A DNA stretch of 64,000 nucleotides, taken from positions 1 to 64,000 of the forward strand of contig NZ_JBNAGA010000004.1 of the NCBI RefSeq assembly GCF_049800955.1. Reading direction: 5' to 3'. This DNA comes from JAKVBH01 sp049800955. Its GTDB lineage: Bacteria > Pseudomonadota > Alphaproteobacteria > Rhodobacterales > Rhodobacteraceae. Shown one piece after another: positions 33,489-41,853 of the stretch. The translations under genes were made by a program, and so were the position numbers. The notes beneath the pieces were generated by a model. The model had not been told where the DNA came from, did no database searches, and saw only the letters and a list, made by a program, of their open reading frames with translations. Every line of letters starts with the position of its first letter. Within the stretch, counting starts at the first letter, position 1.

Positions 33489-35368
33489 CAGAATGCCCTC
33501 GCTTCGAGTGTCATGGCCTCGGCTTTGAATGCCGCCCAGCTTGCTTCTGCGGTGTCCCAGTCCTCTGCGCGCACGGCCGCGCCAACCTGGTTCAACCGCT
33601 CGGCAAGCGCATAGACGTCCGGGCGGGCAGACAGATTGGACATCGTACTTGCGTCAGCCGAAAGGTCCGCCCCGACCGTTTCGACCAAGAGAAGGATGTG
33701 TTCCGCGTCCCGGCGGGGCAGCAGCGTATCCAGCGTCGACGCGAATGTGGTCAGTTCCGCGAACGCAAGGCGGAAGGGCGTATTCTCGGCATCGAAGGCC
33801 TCATAGGGTTCGTCCGCCGCGCCGATGGTTTCGAGATAGGCGGTCAGATCTGCCTGATCAGCCTCCGTGAGGCCAAGCGATTTCGTGTCGTTGAACCAGT
33901 CAACGACACTGGCAAGTGTCGGCAGCGATCCATCGTGAAAGTAAGGTGCTGTATAGACCGTTCCAAGAAGCGTGGGCGTATCGAGGGCACCTGAGCGCGC
34001 GCCCGAATAACCCGGAGCAACCGATCCGATATCATGCGCCTGCCGGTCCAGGAAGTTGCCGCTTGGCACATGACAGCTGGCACAGGACCGGTCGCCGAGC
34101 CCCTCGAAGTTTTGGTTGAAAAGGATTTCCCCGCGCACCGCCGCATCTGTGGCGGCCTCGGTCAACTGGCCGTCCTTTGTCAGCATGGCATTTGGAAGAA
34201 AATCGAATTCCTGCATATAAGCGACCAGCGCATCCAGCATGAAGGGTGTTGGTTCCGCGCCAGCAAATTCGTTGACGATCACATTGCGTGTAAAGTCGCG
34301 CAGTGATGCAAACCGACCGTCCCGGCCATAGGGTCCGGTAAACCGCAGGCCGCGCAGGCTGGGAATATCGAGCGGATCGTCACGCCGGTCGTTGAAGATC
34401 GGATTGAAGAAGGCGCCGTCGACATCGACGGCACCGGGTTGATGACTGGCACCCGGAATGAAGAGCCGCTGATTGATGTCCGACCGGTTGTGACACGTCG
34501 AACACGCGATTCCAAGATCACGCGCGGGGCCGCCGAATATCTGGGCACTATCGAAGAGCATGTCGCCGTAGGCGATCAGAGGCAGATCGGTTTCATCGAT
34601 GCCCTGTTCCTCGAAGTTCAGGACAAGCAGCGGCAATGGGTCTTGATCAAAGATATCCGCCCCCGGCGGAAGGCTCGGCGGTAAGTCGATATCGCGCCCA
34701 CTGAGTATGGCTGTTTCAGGCAATGGGGTAAGCAGTCGCCTCGGGGCGAAGTCTTCGGCCAGGTAATTCTCAGCGAGATAGCTTGAGATGGTCGTCCGTG
34801 CAGCGACCATCGCTTCTCGGTCGGCAGGTGTCGCTCCCGCGCCGAGAACTCCGGCGGAGCCGGTGCTGTTGTTCAGTTCCAGCCATGCACGGCCAATTTG
34901 GCGCGCTGCATCGGCATCGGCTGCGCCGATGCCATCCGCAAAGGCGCGGTAGAGTTTGCGCGCGGTCTGTACCGCCTGCTGCGCGGTGGCTGGGTCGTCC
35001 GCGTTGAGCGCGCGGTCCAATTCCTCTTCGATTCTGTGCGCAATTGTTTGTGTCGCAGCTTCGAAAAGGGCTTGACGATCTCTTCGCGCAATCGCGTCCA
35101 GTACGGGTTCCGCACCGATGTCGCTATTCGCGCTCAGCCATGCAAGCGCGCCCGCAGAGAACTCCGAGCCGTGATAGGGATCGGACCAGGCGGTTTCGAC
35201 CTGATCCCAAGGGATTGGCTCCAAATTTCCCAGAAAGAGGGTCAGCCGATAGGCCGCTGCATCTGGCAACCACGGCGCTTCCTTTGCCGGTGTTGCATGG
35301 GAAGGCCCAAATGAGACTGTTGCGCCAATCCACGCCGCAACCAGCAAGCCTGAGAGTTTCCGGATCAC
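33488..35368 (-). CDS. Di-haem cytochrome c peroxidase-like protein with long N-terminal extension
   Basis: 626 residues from GTG 35368, chosen for a GGAG site 6 nt upstream; the in-frame TTG at 35386 would lie next to the operator. A signal peptide is followed by about 230 residues of helical sequence not found in ordinary MauG/CcpA peroxidases. The peroxidase part has haem sites CSTCH (about 289-293) and CASCH (about 429-433), and TPTLLGTVYTAPYFHDGSL near the end. It would reduce peroxide or oxidise a partner in the periplasm. It heads the operon with the PhnDCE-like transporter, under an MntR-type operator. Confidence 0.9.
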   Translation of the reverse strand: MIRKLSGLLVAAWIGATVSFGPSHATPAKEAPWLPDAAAYRLTLFLGNLEPIPWDQVETAWSDPYHGSEFSAGALAWLSANSDIGAEPVLDAIARRDRQALFEAATQTIAHRIEEELDRALNADDPATAQQAVQTARKLYRAFADGIGAADADAARQIGRAWLELNNSTGSAGVLGAGATPADREAMVAARTTISSYLAENYLAEDFAPRRLLTPLPETAILSGRDIDLPPSLPPGADIFDQDPLPLLVLNFEEQGIDETDLPLIAYGDMLFDSAQIFGGPARDLGIACSTCHNRSDINQRLFIPGASHQPGAVDVDGAFFNPIFNDRRDDPLDIPSLRGLRFTGPYGRDGRFASLRDFTRNVIVNEFAGAEPTPFMLDALVAYMQEFDFLPNAMLTKDGQLTEAATDAAVRGEILFNQNFEGLGDRSCASCHVPSGNFLDRQAHDIGSVAPGYSGARSGALDTPTLLGTVYTAPYFHDGSLPTLASVVDWFNDTKSLGLTEADQADLTAYLETIGAADEPYEAFDAENTPFRLAFAELTTFASTLDTLLPRRDAEHILLLVETVGADLSADASTMSNLSARPDVYALAERLNQVGAAVRAEDWDTAEASWAAFKAEAMTLEARAF

Positions 35369-35386
35369 TTTAGTCTCCAACCCCAA

Positions 35387-35406
35387 AAGTTAGCCACGTC
35401 TAACTT
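35387..35406. promoter_or_regulatory. MntR/DtxR-type operator
   Basis: AAGTTAG-CCACGT-CTAACTT is a 7-bp dyad with 6-bp spacer, the form of DtxR/MntR-family boxes. It lies between the divergent peroxidase-transporter operon (start 35368) and the MntR gene (start 35462), so it probably represses both when the metal is plentiful. Confidence 0.7.
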
Positions 35407-35461
35407 ATCTACCCAAAGCAAACAAGTTGTCAATTGCTCAGTTGGAAGGCAAAGTCCTGAT

Positions 35462-35932
35462 ATGACAAAGCTGCAATCACATGACCGTGAAACCATTCAA
35501 CCCATGGAACGGGCTCCGGAAGCTCAGGCGGAAGGTTTTGCGATCGTGCGCCAAGCGCATGAAAGCGAGATGGCAGAGGATTATGTCGAGCTGATCGCAG
35601 AGTTGATTGAAACCCGAGGAGAGGCGCGACCTGTCGAAATTGCCGAACGATTAGGTGTGAAACCCCCAACCGTCACAAAGAACATTTCGCGATTGAAGTC
35701 GGCAGGTTTGGTGCGACGTGAACGCTACCGCGCGATATTCCTCACCGAGCGGGGCCAAGCCTTGGCCGAAGCCTGTCGTAGACGGCATCGGATTGTGGTT
35801 GCATTTCTTCTAAGCCTTGGAATCGACGCGGAAACCGCAGAACGTGATGCGGAAGGGATCGAACATCATGTGAGCGACGAAACACTGGCTGCATTCGAAA
35901 AAGCTATTGGCAATACCACCGGAGAAGGCTGA
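35462..35932 (+). CDS. mntR: MntR/DtxR-family metal-dependent regulator
   Basis: 156 residues. The N-terminal winged helix (about 38-90) includes EIAERLGVKPPTVTKNISRLKSAGLV. The dimerisation/metal domain has the MntR-like signature ACRRRHRIVVAFLLSLGIDAETAERDAEGIEHHVS split over residues 100-135, with Glu/His ligands. No SH3-like third domain is present, as in Mn-type MntR. Mn(II) or Fe(II) would be co-repressor. It faces the peroxidase/PhnDCE-like operon across a fitting operator. Confidence 0.9.
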   Translation: MTKLQSHDRETIQPMERAPEAQAEGFAIVRQAHESEMAEDYVELIAELIETRGEARPVEIAERLGVKPPTVTKNISRLKSAGLVRRERYRAIFLTERGQALAEACRRRHRIVVAFLLSLGIDAETAERDAEGIEHHVSDETLAAFEKAIGNTTGEG

Positions 35933-35965
35933 GGCTGTTCTTCGTGCACCTTGATCAGGTTTGGC

Positions 35966-36448
35966 TCACGGGTCAGTCCGGGACCGGTTCAGAAACTTCG
36001 TCGGGATCAGAAGCAATCCGACACCGCCAACCACAAAAAAATCAGCCATGTTGAAAGCCGGCCAGTGCGCGGAGCCAACATAGAAATCGAGGAAATCTGT
36101 CACGGCCCGAAATCTCACGCGGTCAATAACGTTGCCGAGCGCGCCTCCGAGGATCGAACCGTAGGCAATCGCTTCGATGCGGTTCCGTGTGCGAAGCATC
36201 ATGATAGCGAGCCAGGCACAGACAGCGAGTGCAAGAACCACGAGGCTCCACCACGGCGCACCTCCGAGAAGTCCAAAGGTCACGCCATCGTTGCGGTGGA
36301 ACGTAAGATTGAACCCGGGGACCACCGACACCCCGGCATTCAAAGCGGTCGCATTTGATACGACAATGGCCTTTGTGACCTGATCGACCGCGAAGGAAGT
36401 GAGGGCGGCCAGCACCCCTATGGCTGGTTCTCCTTTGAACGAATGCAT
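35966..36448 (-). CDS. lspA: Lipoprotein signal peptidase (LspA)
   Basis: 160 residues from ATG 36448; a TTG at 36475 is the alternative. Four transmembrane helices hold the catalytic Asp pair: DFLDF in the third region and FNMADFFVVGG in the last, with NDGVTFGLL as the conserved Asn-Gly box. LspA cleaves lipoprotein leaders. Extra lspA genes often accompany lead/zinc resistance genes (as pbrC does). It is the last gene of the leftward SCO-Dsb-PCuAC operon; two lipoproteins are encoded elsewhere in the island. Confidence 0.92.
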   Translation of the reverse strand: MHSFKGEPAIGVLAALTSFAVDQVTKAIVVSNATALNAGVSVVPGFNLTFHRNDGVTFGLLGGAPWWSLVVLALAVCAWLAIMMLRTRNRIEAIAYGSILGGALGNVIDRVRFRAVTDFLDFYVGSAHWPAFNMADFFVVGGVGLLLIPTKFLNRSRTDP

Positions 36449-36532
36449 TGCGTCACCCACCCCAGACGTCGGCAATGAGCGCGGAGAATGCGCCGCGTAT
36501 GTTCGGGCACGTATAACCCATCCTAAAAATGC

Positions 36533-36988
36533 TCAGCCTTCGGGGTAGCTCGAATAGATCTCGGTCGAACCGTCCTCCTGTATCAAGAAGACGTCGTAAG
36601 CCTCGCGGTCCTCCTCGGGTCCCATGCCGGGCGAACCATAGGGCATTCCTGGCACTGCCAGGCCTACAGCATTGGGACGCTCCTCTAACAGGCGGCGGAT
36701 GTCGGCGGCAGGCACATGACCCTCGATCACGTAGCCGTCAACGAGTCCGGTGTGACAAGAGACCATGCGCTGCGGTACTCCGTTGTCGAGTTTGAAACGA
36801 ACGAGAAGGCCGCCGAACATGTCCTGGCCCGTTGGCGCGAAGCCGTTCTCTTGGAGATGGTTCATCCAGGACAGACAGCAACCGCATCCATTGGTCTTGC
36901 GGACGTCGATTGGGGTTGCCTCCGCGAAGGCCTGCGCCGCCGGGAGAAGGGCGAGTGTGATGGCAAGAGCTTGGGTCATGCGTCTCAT
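36533..36988 (-). CDS. DUF411 periplasmic metal-binding protein (copy 2)
   Basis: 151 residues with a signal peptide ending AQAFAEA. It carries KTNGCGCCLSWMNH (CxCC at about 35-38), VSCHTGLVDGYVIEGHVPAADI and a Pro/Met/Gly tail (PGMPYGSPGMGPEE), close to copy 1 at 8493. It sits between M23 peptidase and lspA genes in a metal-inducible operon and probably binds copper or a soft metal. Confidence 0.9.
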   Translation of the reverse strand: MRRMTQALAITLALLPAAQAFAEATPIDVRKTNGCGCCLSWMNHLQENGFAPTGQDMFGGLLVRFKLDNGVPQRMVSCHTGLVDGYVIEGHVPAADIRRLLEERPNAVGLAVPGMPYGSPGMGPEEDREAYDVFLIQEDGSTEIYSSYPEG

Positions 36989-36991
36989 GGG

Positions 36992-38365
36992 TCAGAGCCT
37001 TTCGGTTGTAGTTTCGGCAATCTCGCTGCCGAGGTTTTCATTCAGAAGCGCGCGCGTCTCGGCCAGACGCAAAAGCGCGGCTGTATCATCCGCTTCGCTC
37101 TCAGCCGCTTCGGCAAGTCGGTCGTCAGAGAGCGGGTCAGTAGGGCGTCCATCCACGAGGACTTCGTAGTGCAGGTTCGGACCAGTCGCCGTGCCAGTCG
37201 CGCCGACGCGACCGATCACATCTCCCGCCGCAACGCGTTGGCCTTGTGCCAGGCCCTCGGGTACAGCGCTGAGATGCGCGTAGCGTGTCATTGTGTCTGA
37301 ACCGTGGGCGATTTCGACCACGCGACCATAGCCGCCCCGCCAGCCGATGAAGCTGACCCGTCCTGGTGCTGTCGCTTGAACCGGCGTTCCGCTTGCCGCC
37401 GCGAAATCGACACCTGTGTGCATCCGGACATTGCCGTAGACCGGGTGCGTACGGCGTCCAAATACCGAGCTTAATCGCGCCCCTTCGACAGGCTGTGCAA
37501 AAACGCGGAGAACCGTGCCATCGACGTAGATCGTTGCCTGACCGCTCCCGTTTTCCGGCCAGACGACCTCATAAAGTGCGCCGCCGATCTCCAGCGATGC
37601 AAAGGTCAGTTCCGGCTGGCCAATCCTGTCTTTGCCAACACGGGCCTCGCGCCACAGTAGACGAAGCGTTTCTCCGCCGGTCATCTCACGACGGAAGTCA
37701 ACGGTTCCACCCAGCATCTGTGCCAGATCGACAGCGAAGCGGGCGGGCATTCGAGCGTCTTCGAGCGCGGCGAAAAGCGAGCTGTCGATCACTGCTTCGC
37801 CCGCCAATGTTATGAACTCGGGATCCGGGGTCACGACCTGCGTGGCCAGCTCTTCGCCAAAGATCGCCTCGATCCGCACACCGTCCTCGACGGAGAGCGC
37901 GACGCTGCGCGGGCTGCCGTCCATCGTCGAGACAACGGTGACCGAGTGCCCCGGCCTAAGTCGCCTCAGATCATATTCCGCGCCGAGGGCCAGAGCGACC
38001 TCGGTACGGTCGGTCGCTGAAAGACCTGCTTCTTCAAGAACGGTGTCGAGCGTCTCGCCGGTGGCGATATCGCGTGACCAGTTGGCGAGCGGAGGTTCTA
38101 TCGTCGTTAAGAGAGTATCTGCGATCGCGACATTCAGCTGTGGCATGGGCTGGAGTGGTCTTGCGGGCGCCGCACTTGGTTGTGCGAATTGCGGCAATTC
38201 CGTTTCAATAGATGTGGGAAGCCGGAGCTGAGCTGGCGACCACGCGGTGGCAGCGGCCACATCTGGAGGGACCGGATCCTTCGACCAGATACCCGATATT
38301 GCCAAACCCCCGGCCGTTAGTGCCGCGAAAATTCCGAAGCCTGCCGTGATTAGTCTGATCTTCAT
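36992..38365 (-). CDS. M23-family (LytM/NlpD-like) peptidoglycan peptidase
   Basis: 457 residues with an N-terminal anchor helix (6-26). A LysM/OapA-like region (about 80-150) precedes the C-terminal M23 domain, whose zinc ligands are visible: H316 and D320 (MHTGVDFA) and H399 (NLHYEV), plus H364 (RYAHLS). It would cut peptide bonds in cell-wall cross-bridges, complementing the L,D-transpeptidases of the island. It overlaps the SCO gene by 4 bp. Confidence 0.92.
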   Translation of the reverse strand: MKIRLITAGFGIFAALTAGGLAISGIWSKDPVPPDVAAATAWSPAQLRLPTSIETELPQFAQPSAAPARPLQPMPQLNVAIADTLLTTIEPPLANWSRDIATGETLDTVLEEAGLSATDRTEVALALGAEYDLRRLRPGHSVTVVSTMDGSPRSVALSVEDGVRIEAIFGEELATQVVTPDPEFITLAGEAVIDSSLFAALEDARMPARFAVDLAQMLGGTVDFRREMTGGETLRLLWREARVGKDRIGQPELTFASLEIGGALYEVVWPENGSGQATIYVDGTVLRVFAQPVEGARLSSVFGRRTHPVYGNVRMHTGVDFAAASGTPVQATAPGRVSFIGWRGGYGRVVEIAHGSDTMTRYAHLSAVPEGLAQGQRVAAGDVIGRVGATGTATGPNLHYEVLVDGRPTDPLSDDRLAEAAESEADDTAALLRLAETRALLNENLGSEIAETTTERL

Positions 38366-38988
38366 GTTGCCCCCTCAGTTTCTTCATTGAGCGCTCGCTG
38401 GATTTTCGGCACCGCGAATTCCTTCGGCTCGTGATAGTCGATCATGGTGGTGAACCGGCCTTCGGCGTCGAACAGGAAAACGCTGGCGGTGTGGTTCATG
38501 GTGTAATCGCCGCCGTCGGTCGGCACCCGCTCATAGCGTGCGCGGAAGCCCTGTGCCGCGCGCGCAATTTCCTCTTCCGGGCCAGTCCACCCGCGTATCG
38601 ATGGATGGAAATAGCCAACATACTCGGCCATCGCCTCGATAGTATCCCGCTCCGGATCGACGGTGATGAACACCACATTCATCCCCTCCGCCTCTTCACT
38701 GAGGTCATCAAGCCAACCGGAGATGTCCGACAATGTCGTCGGACAAACGTCTGGGCAGTAGGTGAAGCCGAAGAAGATCATCGTTGGGCTGCCGATTAGG
38801 GTTTCGGGTCCCACCTCGTTTCCCTCGTGATCGGAGAGGCGGAATTCCATTTCGGATAGGGCGACCGGTCGAAGTTCCGTCTGTTCGGGCGCACCGGGGC
38901 CATCAACCCGCCACCACCCGACAACAAGTGTCAGGGCAACCGCCGCGATACCTGTGAAGGCATACTTGAGGGCCGTGCGCCGGATCAT
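38362..38988 (-). CDS. SCO1/SenC copper chaperone (copy 1)
   Basis: 208 residues with an N-terminal membrane anchor. The thioredoxin-like fold has FTYCPDVCP (C78, C82) and H166 (YTMNHTASVF), the three Cu ligands of SCO proteins. It may load copper on cytochrome oxidase or detoxify it. It shares its 1-bp boundary with the PCuAC gene. Confidence 0.94.
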   Translation of the reverse strand: MIRRTALKYAFTGIAAVALTLVVGWWRVDGPGAPEQTELRPVALSEMEFRLSDHEGNEVGPETLIGSPTMIFFGFTYCPDVCPTTLSDISGWLDDLSEEAEGMNVVFITVDPERDTIEAMAEYVGYFHPSIRGWTGPEEEIARAAQGFRARYERVPTDGGDYTMNHTASVFLFDAEGRFTTMIDYHEPKEFAVPKIQRALNEETEGAT

Positions 38989-39452
38989 CAGCCCTCTGGA
39001 CCGCGCGCGGCAATACCCAGAATCGGAACCTCGACCATGATCTCACCGCCGTCCGAGAAGTCGAGTGTCAAAGAGAAGCTTTCTCCCTCGGCCATCGGTC
39101 GCTGCAAGCGCATCAGCATGGCGTGCAGGCCACCCGGTTCCAACGACACAGATTCACCCGGCGCAATCTCAATTTCGCCTGCGGGGGCCATAGAGCTGAC
39201 ACCTTCGGCGTTTGTGGATGTCTGGTGAATATCAGGCATCATCGCCAAATCCGTGCGGAGGCCGGTGAGTGTCACAGCCTCCTCGCCTGTATTGCGGATT
39301 GTCATATACGCGGCCCCCGGACGGTTTACGCCGATTGACGCGCGCGCCCAGGCATCTTCGACGACAATGTCCTCGGAACCAGCGATAGCGGGCATTGCGG
39401 CGTTTGATGCGAACATGAGGGCGGCCATCAGGCCATAGACTACTGTCTTCAC
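38988..39452 (-). CDS. PCuAC-family periplasmic copper chaperone
   Basis: 154 residues from GTG 39452, chosen for its GGGA site and because it gives a clean signal peptide (VKTVVYGLMAALMFASNAAMPAIAG). The H/M ligand pattern of PCuAC is present: MMPDIHQT, then SSMAP and later GLHAMLM. PCuAC hands Cu(I) to SCO and cytochrome oxidase. The upstream TTG at 39482 is a weaker start. Confidence 0.92.
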   Translation of the reverse strand: MKTVVYGLMAALMFASNAAMPAIAGSEDIVVEDAWARASIGVNRPGAAYMTIRNTGEEAVTLTGLRTDLAMMPDIHQTSTNAEGVSSMAPAGEIEIAPGESVSLEPGGLHAMLMRLQRPMAEGESFSLTLDFSDGGEIMVEVPILGIAARGPEG

Positions 39453-39478
39453 TTTGATTTTCCCTTTTCTCTCATGCG

Positions 39479-40138
39479 TCAACTGTTGGCCGCCGTGACT
39501 TCATCTGCCACCAAACGGCGCAACTCCGCCTCCCCAAATGGATCCAGCGGTTTGCCGTTGACGAAGAAGGTTGGTGTTTGGCGCACACCGACGGTCTCTA
39601 CATCGGCGCGATCCTGGTTGAGAACGCCGGTTGTCTGTGGCGCAAGAAGTTGCGCCTGCGCTGCTTCTGGATCCAGTCCGGCAGATGCTGCTATCCCGAT
39701 CAGCAACTCCGGCCGCATGCCGCCATGAGAAGCCCATTGGGGCTGATCCCGCAGGACAGCCTCCAATACAGGTTCGAAGACGCCTTGCATGCGCGCGGCC
39801 TCAAGAACGCGGATGGCTACTTCCGAGCCCTCACCATGAAACGGCGTGTAGCGGATGACGACGCGCACGGCATCGCCATGCTCAGCCATGATGTCCTTCA
39901 CAATAGGATGAAACGCCCGGCAGGCCTCGCAGGCGGGATCGAAAAACTCGACGATGGTTACAGGCGCGTCCTCCGGACCAAGAACAGGAGAGTAGGGCCG
40001 TATCAGAACTTCTGCCAATTCCGGGGCGACGGCTTCTGTCTCAGATACCGGGGCAGGGCGGTTTACATACCAAGTTGCTCCCCCGAAAGCGGCGGCGCCT
40101 AGGGCTGCTACAGAGAGAATGAGGCCACGACGGTTCAT
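39479..40138 (-). CDS. DsbA-family thiol oxidoreductase
   Basis: 219 residues with an N-terminal signal/anchor (5-24). The thioredoxin-like domain has FFDPACEACRAF with CEAC at 70-73, an unusual acidic active site compared with CPHC, and the cis-Pro region VRQTPTFFVNGKPL. Overlaps dsbB by 4 bp, so the two form a redox pair inside the SCO operon. Confidence 0.9.
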   Translation of the reverse strand: MNRRGLILSVAALGAAAFGGATWYVNRPAPVSETEAVAPELAEVLIRPYSPVLGPEDAPVTIVEFFDPACEACRAFHPIVKDIMAEHGDAVRVVIRYTPFHGEGSEVAIRVLEAARMQGVFEPVLEAVLRDQPQWASHGGMRPELLIGIAASAGLDPEAAQAQLLAPQTTGVLNQDRADVETVGVRQTPTFFVNGKPLDPFGEAELRRLVADEVTAANS

Positions 40139-40557
40139 GCGTGTTTGTCCTTTAACGAAAGAGCGGACAGCGCCGCGATTGCGGCAAAAGCAGCAAGCGC
40201 CATCAGCGGGATTGGGACGCCCAACACCAATTGGTTGTCGTCCGTGCAGGAGGGGCCTGTTGCGGTGCAGGGTTGAATCCGTTCCGGGATGACACCGAAA
40301 TAAAGCCCCAGGTGCCAGAGCGCGACAGCGGCACCGCCAATGGCGAGCGCGATCCCATACCGGCCCACGCGATCATCTCGCCACCAGAGGCCAAGTCCTA
40401 GCACGATGGCGAGGGGAAACATGAAGGCCCGTTGGAACCAACAGAGCAGGCAGGGTGTCTGCCCCAGGACCTCGCCAATGAACAGAACGGCCAGCGAGGC
40501 TGCAAGCGCGATCACCCACGCCAGCCCGAGGGCCGTTTCTCCGTATATGCGGATCAT
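40135..40557 (-). CDS. dsbB: DsbB-type disulfide-forming membrane protein (copy 2)
   Basis: 140 residues from ATG 40557, 5 bp after the SCO stop. Four transmembrane helices, CLLC at 36-39 and QPCTATGPSC in the second loop show an intact DsbB. It recycles the DsbA encoded directly downstream. Confidence 0.92.
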   Translation of the reverse strand: MIRIYGETALGLAWVIALAASLAVLFIGEVLGQTPCLLCWFQRAFMFPLAIVLGLGLWWRDDRVGRYGIALAIGGAAVALWHLGLYFGVIPERIQPCTATGPSCTDDNQLVLGVPIPLMALAAFAAIAALSALSLKDKHA

Positions 40558-40562
40558 TTCGG

Positions 40563-41162
40563 TCAGAGCCTCTCTCTTAGGTCGGCGAGGATCTCTTCGG
40601 CGGGTGTGCCGTAAGCCCACGAATCCGCGAAGCCCGCGTCGGGATCGAACAGGAACAAATGCGATGTATGGCCCATTGTGTAGCCATCTGGCGCGGAGGC
40701 TTCTTCAATCCGCTCATAGAAGATCGGAAAGGTCTCAGACGTCTCTGCGATCTGCTCCGGCGTTCCGGTCAGCCCGATGATACCTGCATCAAACAAGGGC
40801 ACGAACTCGGCCAGCGCAGCGGGAGTGTCGCGTTCAGGATCAATCGTAATGAAGATCGCTTGTACTTTTTCTGCATCCGTTCCCAGGTCTTCCATGACGG
40901 CTGCAACTTCGGCGAGCGTTGTTGGGCACACATCCGGACAGTTCGCGAAGCCGAAAAAGACGAGCATCCACCGCCCGGAGAAGTCGCGCTCGGTCTGGAT
41001 CATTCCCTGGTGATCTGTCAGTTCGAACGCCGCGCGAAAGGCTGGGTCAGACATGTCTGCGTCGGTATCGGTCCGATGTCCGGCAAACTGAAAAACCGCA
41101 AACACAAGAAGCGCTGTGCCTGCCAGAACCCATAAAACCTTTTGTATGCCTGAAAGACGCAA
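40563..41162 (-). CDS. SCO1/SenC copper chaperone (copy 2)
   Basis: 199 residues from TTG 41162, the only fitting start, with an AGGA site nearby. A membrane anchor is followed by FANCPDVCP (C75, C79) and a distal His in YTMGHTSHLF. It is the first gene of an eight-gene leftward operon (SCO, DsbB, DsbA, PCuAC, SCO, M23, DUF411, LspA) starting from a MerR-type promoter. Confidence 0.92.
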   Translation of the reverse strand: MRLSGIQKVLWVLAGTALLVFAVFQFAGHRTDTDADMSDPAFRAAFELTDHQGMIQTERDFSGRWMLVFFGFANCPDVCPTTLAEVAAVMEDLGTDAEKVQAIFITIDPERDTPAALAEFVPLFDAGIIGLTGTPEQIAETSETFPIFYERIEEASAPDGYTMGHTSHLFLFDPDAGFADSWAYGTPAEEILADLRERL

Positions 41163-41197
41163 TTCGTCCTGCCTGTTTGATTCTTAATTTTCAAGCT

Positions 41198-41228
41198 GGG
41201 TTACACCCTCTAGCAACTGTAGGTTCAA
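41198..41228 (-). promoter_or_regulatory. MerR-type promoter of the SCO operon
   Basis: Read leftward, TTGAAC and TAACCC are separated by 19 bp (CTACAGTTGCTAGAGGGTG). The -10 is weak, as expected for an activator-dependent promoter. It lies 36 bp upstream of the SCO start and shares TTGAACCTAnAG with 26896, 28040 and 41794. Confidence 0.75.
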
Positions 41229-41333
41229 GAGGTTTTGTAAAGCGCGCGCCGGAGATCGCCAAAACGTGAGTTCCGCGGTTGCGCTACAGGCGAGACAAAT
41301 CTACATTCACTGGAGGATTAACGGGGTTTCATC

Positions 41334-41762
41334 ATGCTCACGATTGGTACGCTCGCGAAGAAGACCGGCACCAAGGTTCAGACAATCCGGTACTATGAGC
41401 AGATAGGCCTGATGCCGGAGCCCGGCCGAACCGAAGGCGGGCAAAGACGCTATGGTGACGCTGAGCTCGATCGTCTCGCATTCATCCGGCATAGCAGACA
41501 ATTGGGGTTTCCACTCGACGCGATCCGCGAGTTACTTGATTTGTCGGACGCACCGGATCGGCCCTGTCATGAAGCTGATGAAATCGCGCGCCGACAATTG
41601 AAGCTCGTTGAGCAGAGGATGGAACGGTTGAAAGCGTTGCGCGCGGAACTGAAGCGCATGGTCAAGGAATGCAGCGGCGGTAACGCCGCGCAATGCCGTG
41701 TTCTTGAGGTGCTTAGAGACCATTCAGAGTGTCTGACCGAGCACGATCAGATTGGCGCCTGA
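41334..41762 (+). CDS. MerR-family divalent-metal regulator (ZntR/CadR/PbrR type)
   Basis: 142 residues. The N-terminal domain reads MLTIGTLAKKTGTKVQTIRYYEQIGL. Three Cys, C78 (RPCHEADE), C113 (KECSGG) and C121 (AQCRVL), match the metal site of Pb/Cd/Zn-sensing MerR proteins. It lies between two divergent MerR-type promoters (41198 and 41794), and two more with the same TTGAACCTA left half control ZntA and an L,D-transpeptidase, so it may govern a four-promoter regulon. Confidence 0.93.
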   Translation: MLTIGTLAKKTGTKVQTIRYYEQIGLMPEPGRTEGGQRRYGDAELDRLAFIRHSRQLGFPLDAIRELLDLSDAPDRPCHEADEIARRQLKLVEQRMERLKALRAELKRMVKECSGGNAAQCRVLEVLRDHSECLTEHDQIGA

Positions 41763-41793
41763 AAAGGCACGGCAAACTTTTCGATATTCTTAC

Positions 41794-41824
41794 TTGAACC
41801 TACAGTGACTGTAGCAATTATTTA
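41794..41824 (+). promoter_or_regulatory. MerR-type promoter of the transglutaminase-CDF operon
   Basis: TTGAAC and TATTTA are separated by 19 bp holding the dyad CTACAGTGACTGTAG. It is the most symmetrical of the four related sites, probably the best binding site for the adjacent MerR regulator. Confidence 0.8.
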
Positions 41825-41853
41825 TATCCTCGAAAGATTCGAGGAGACCCATT

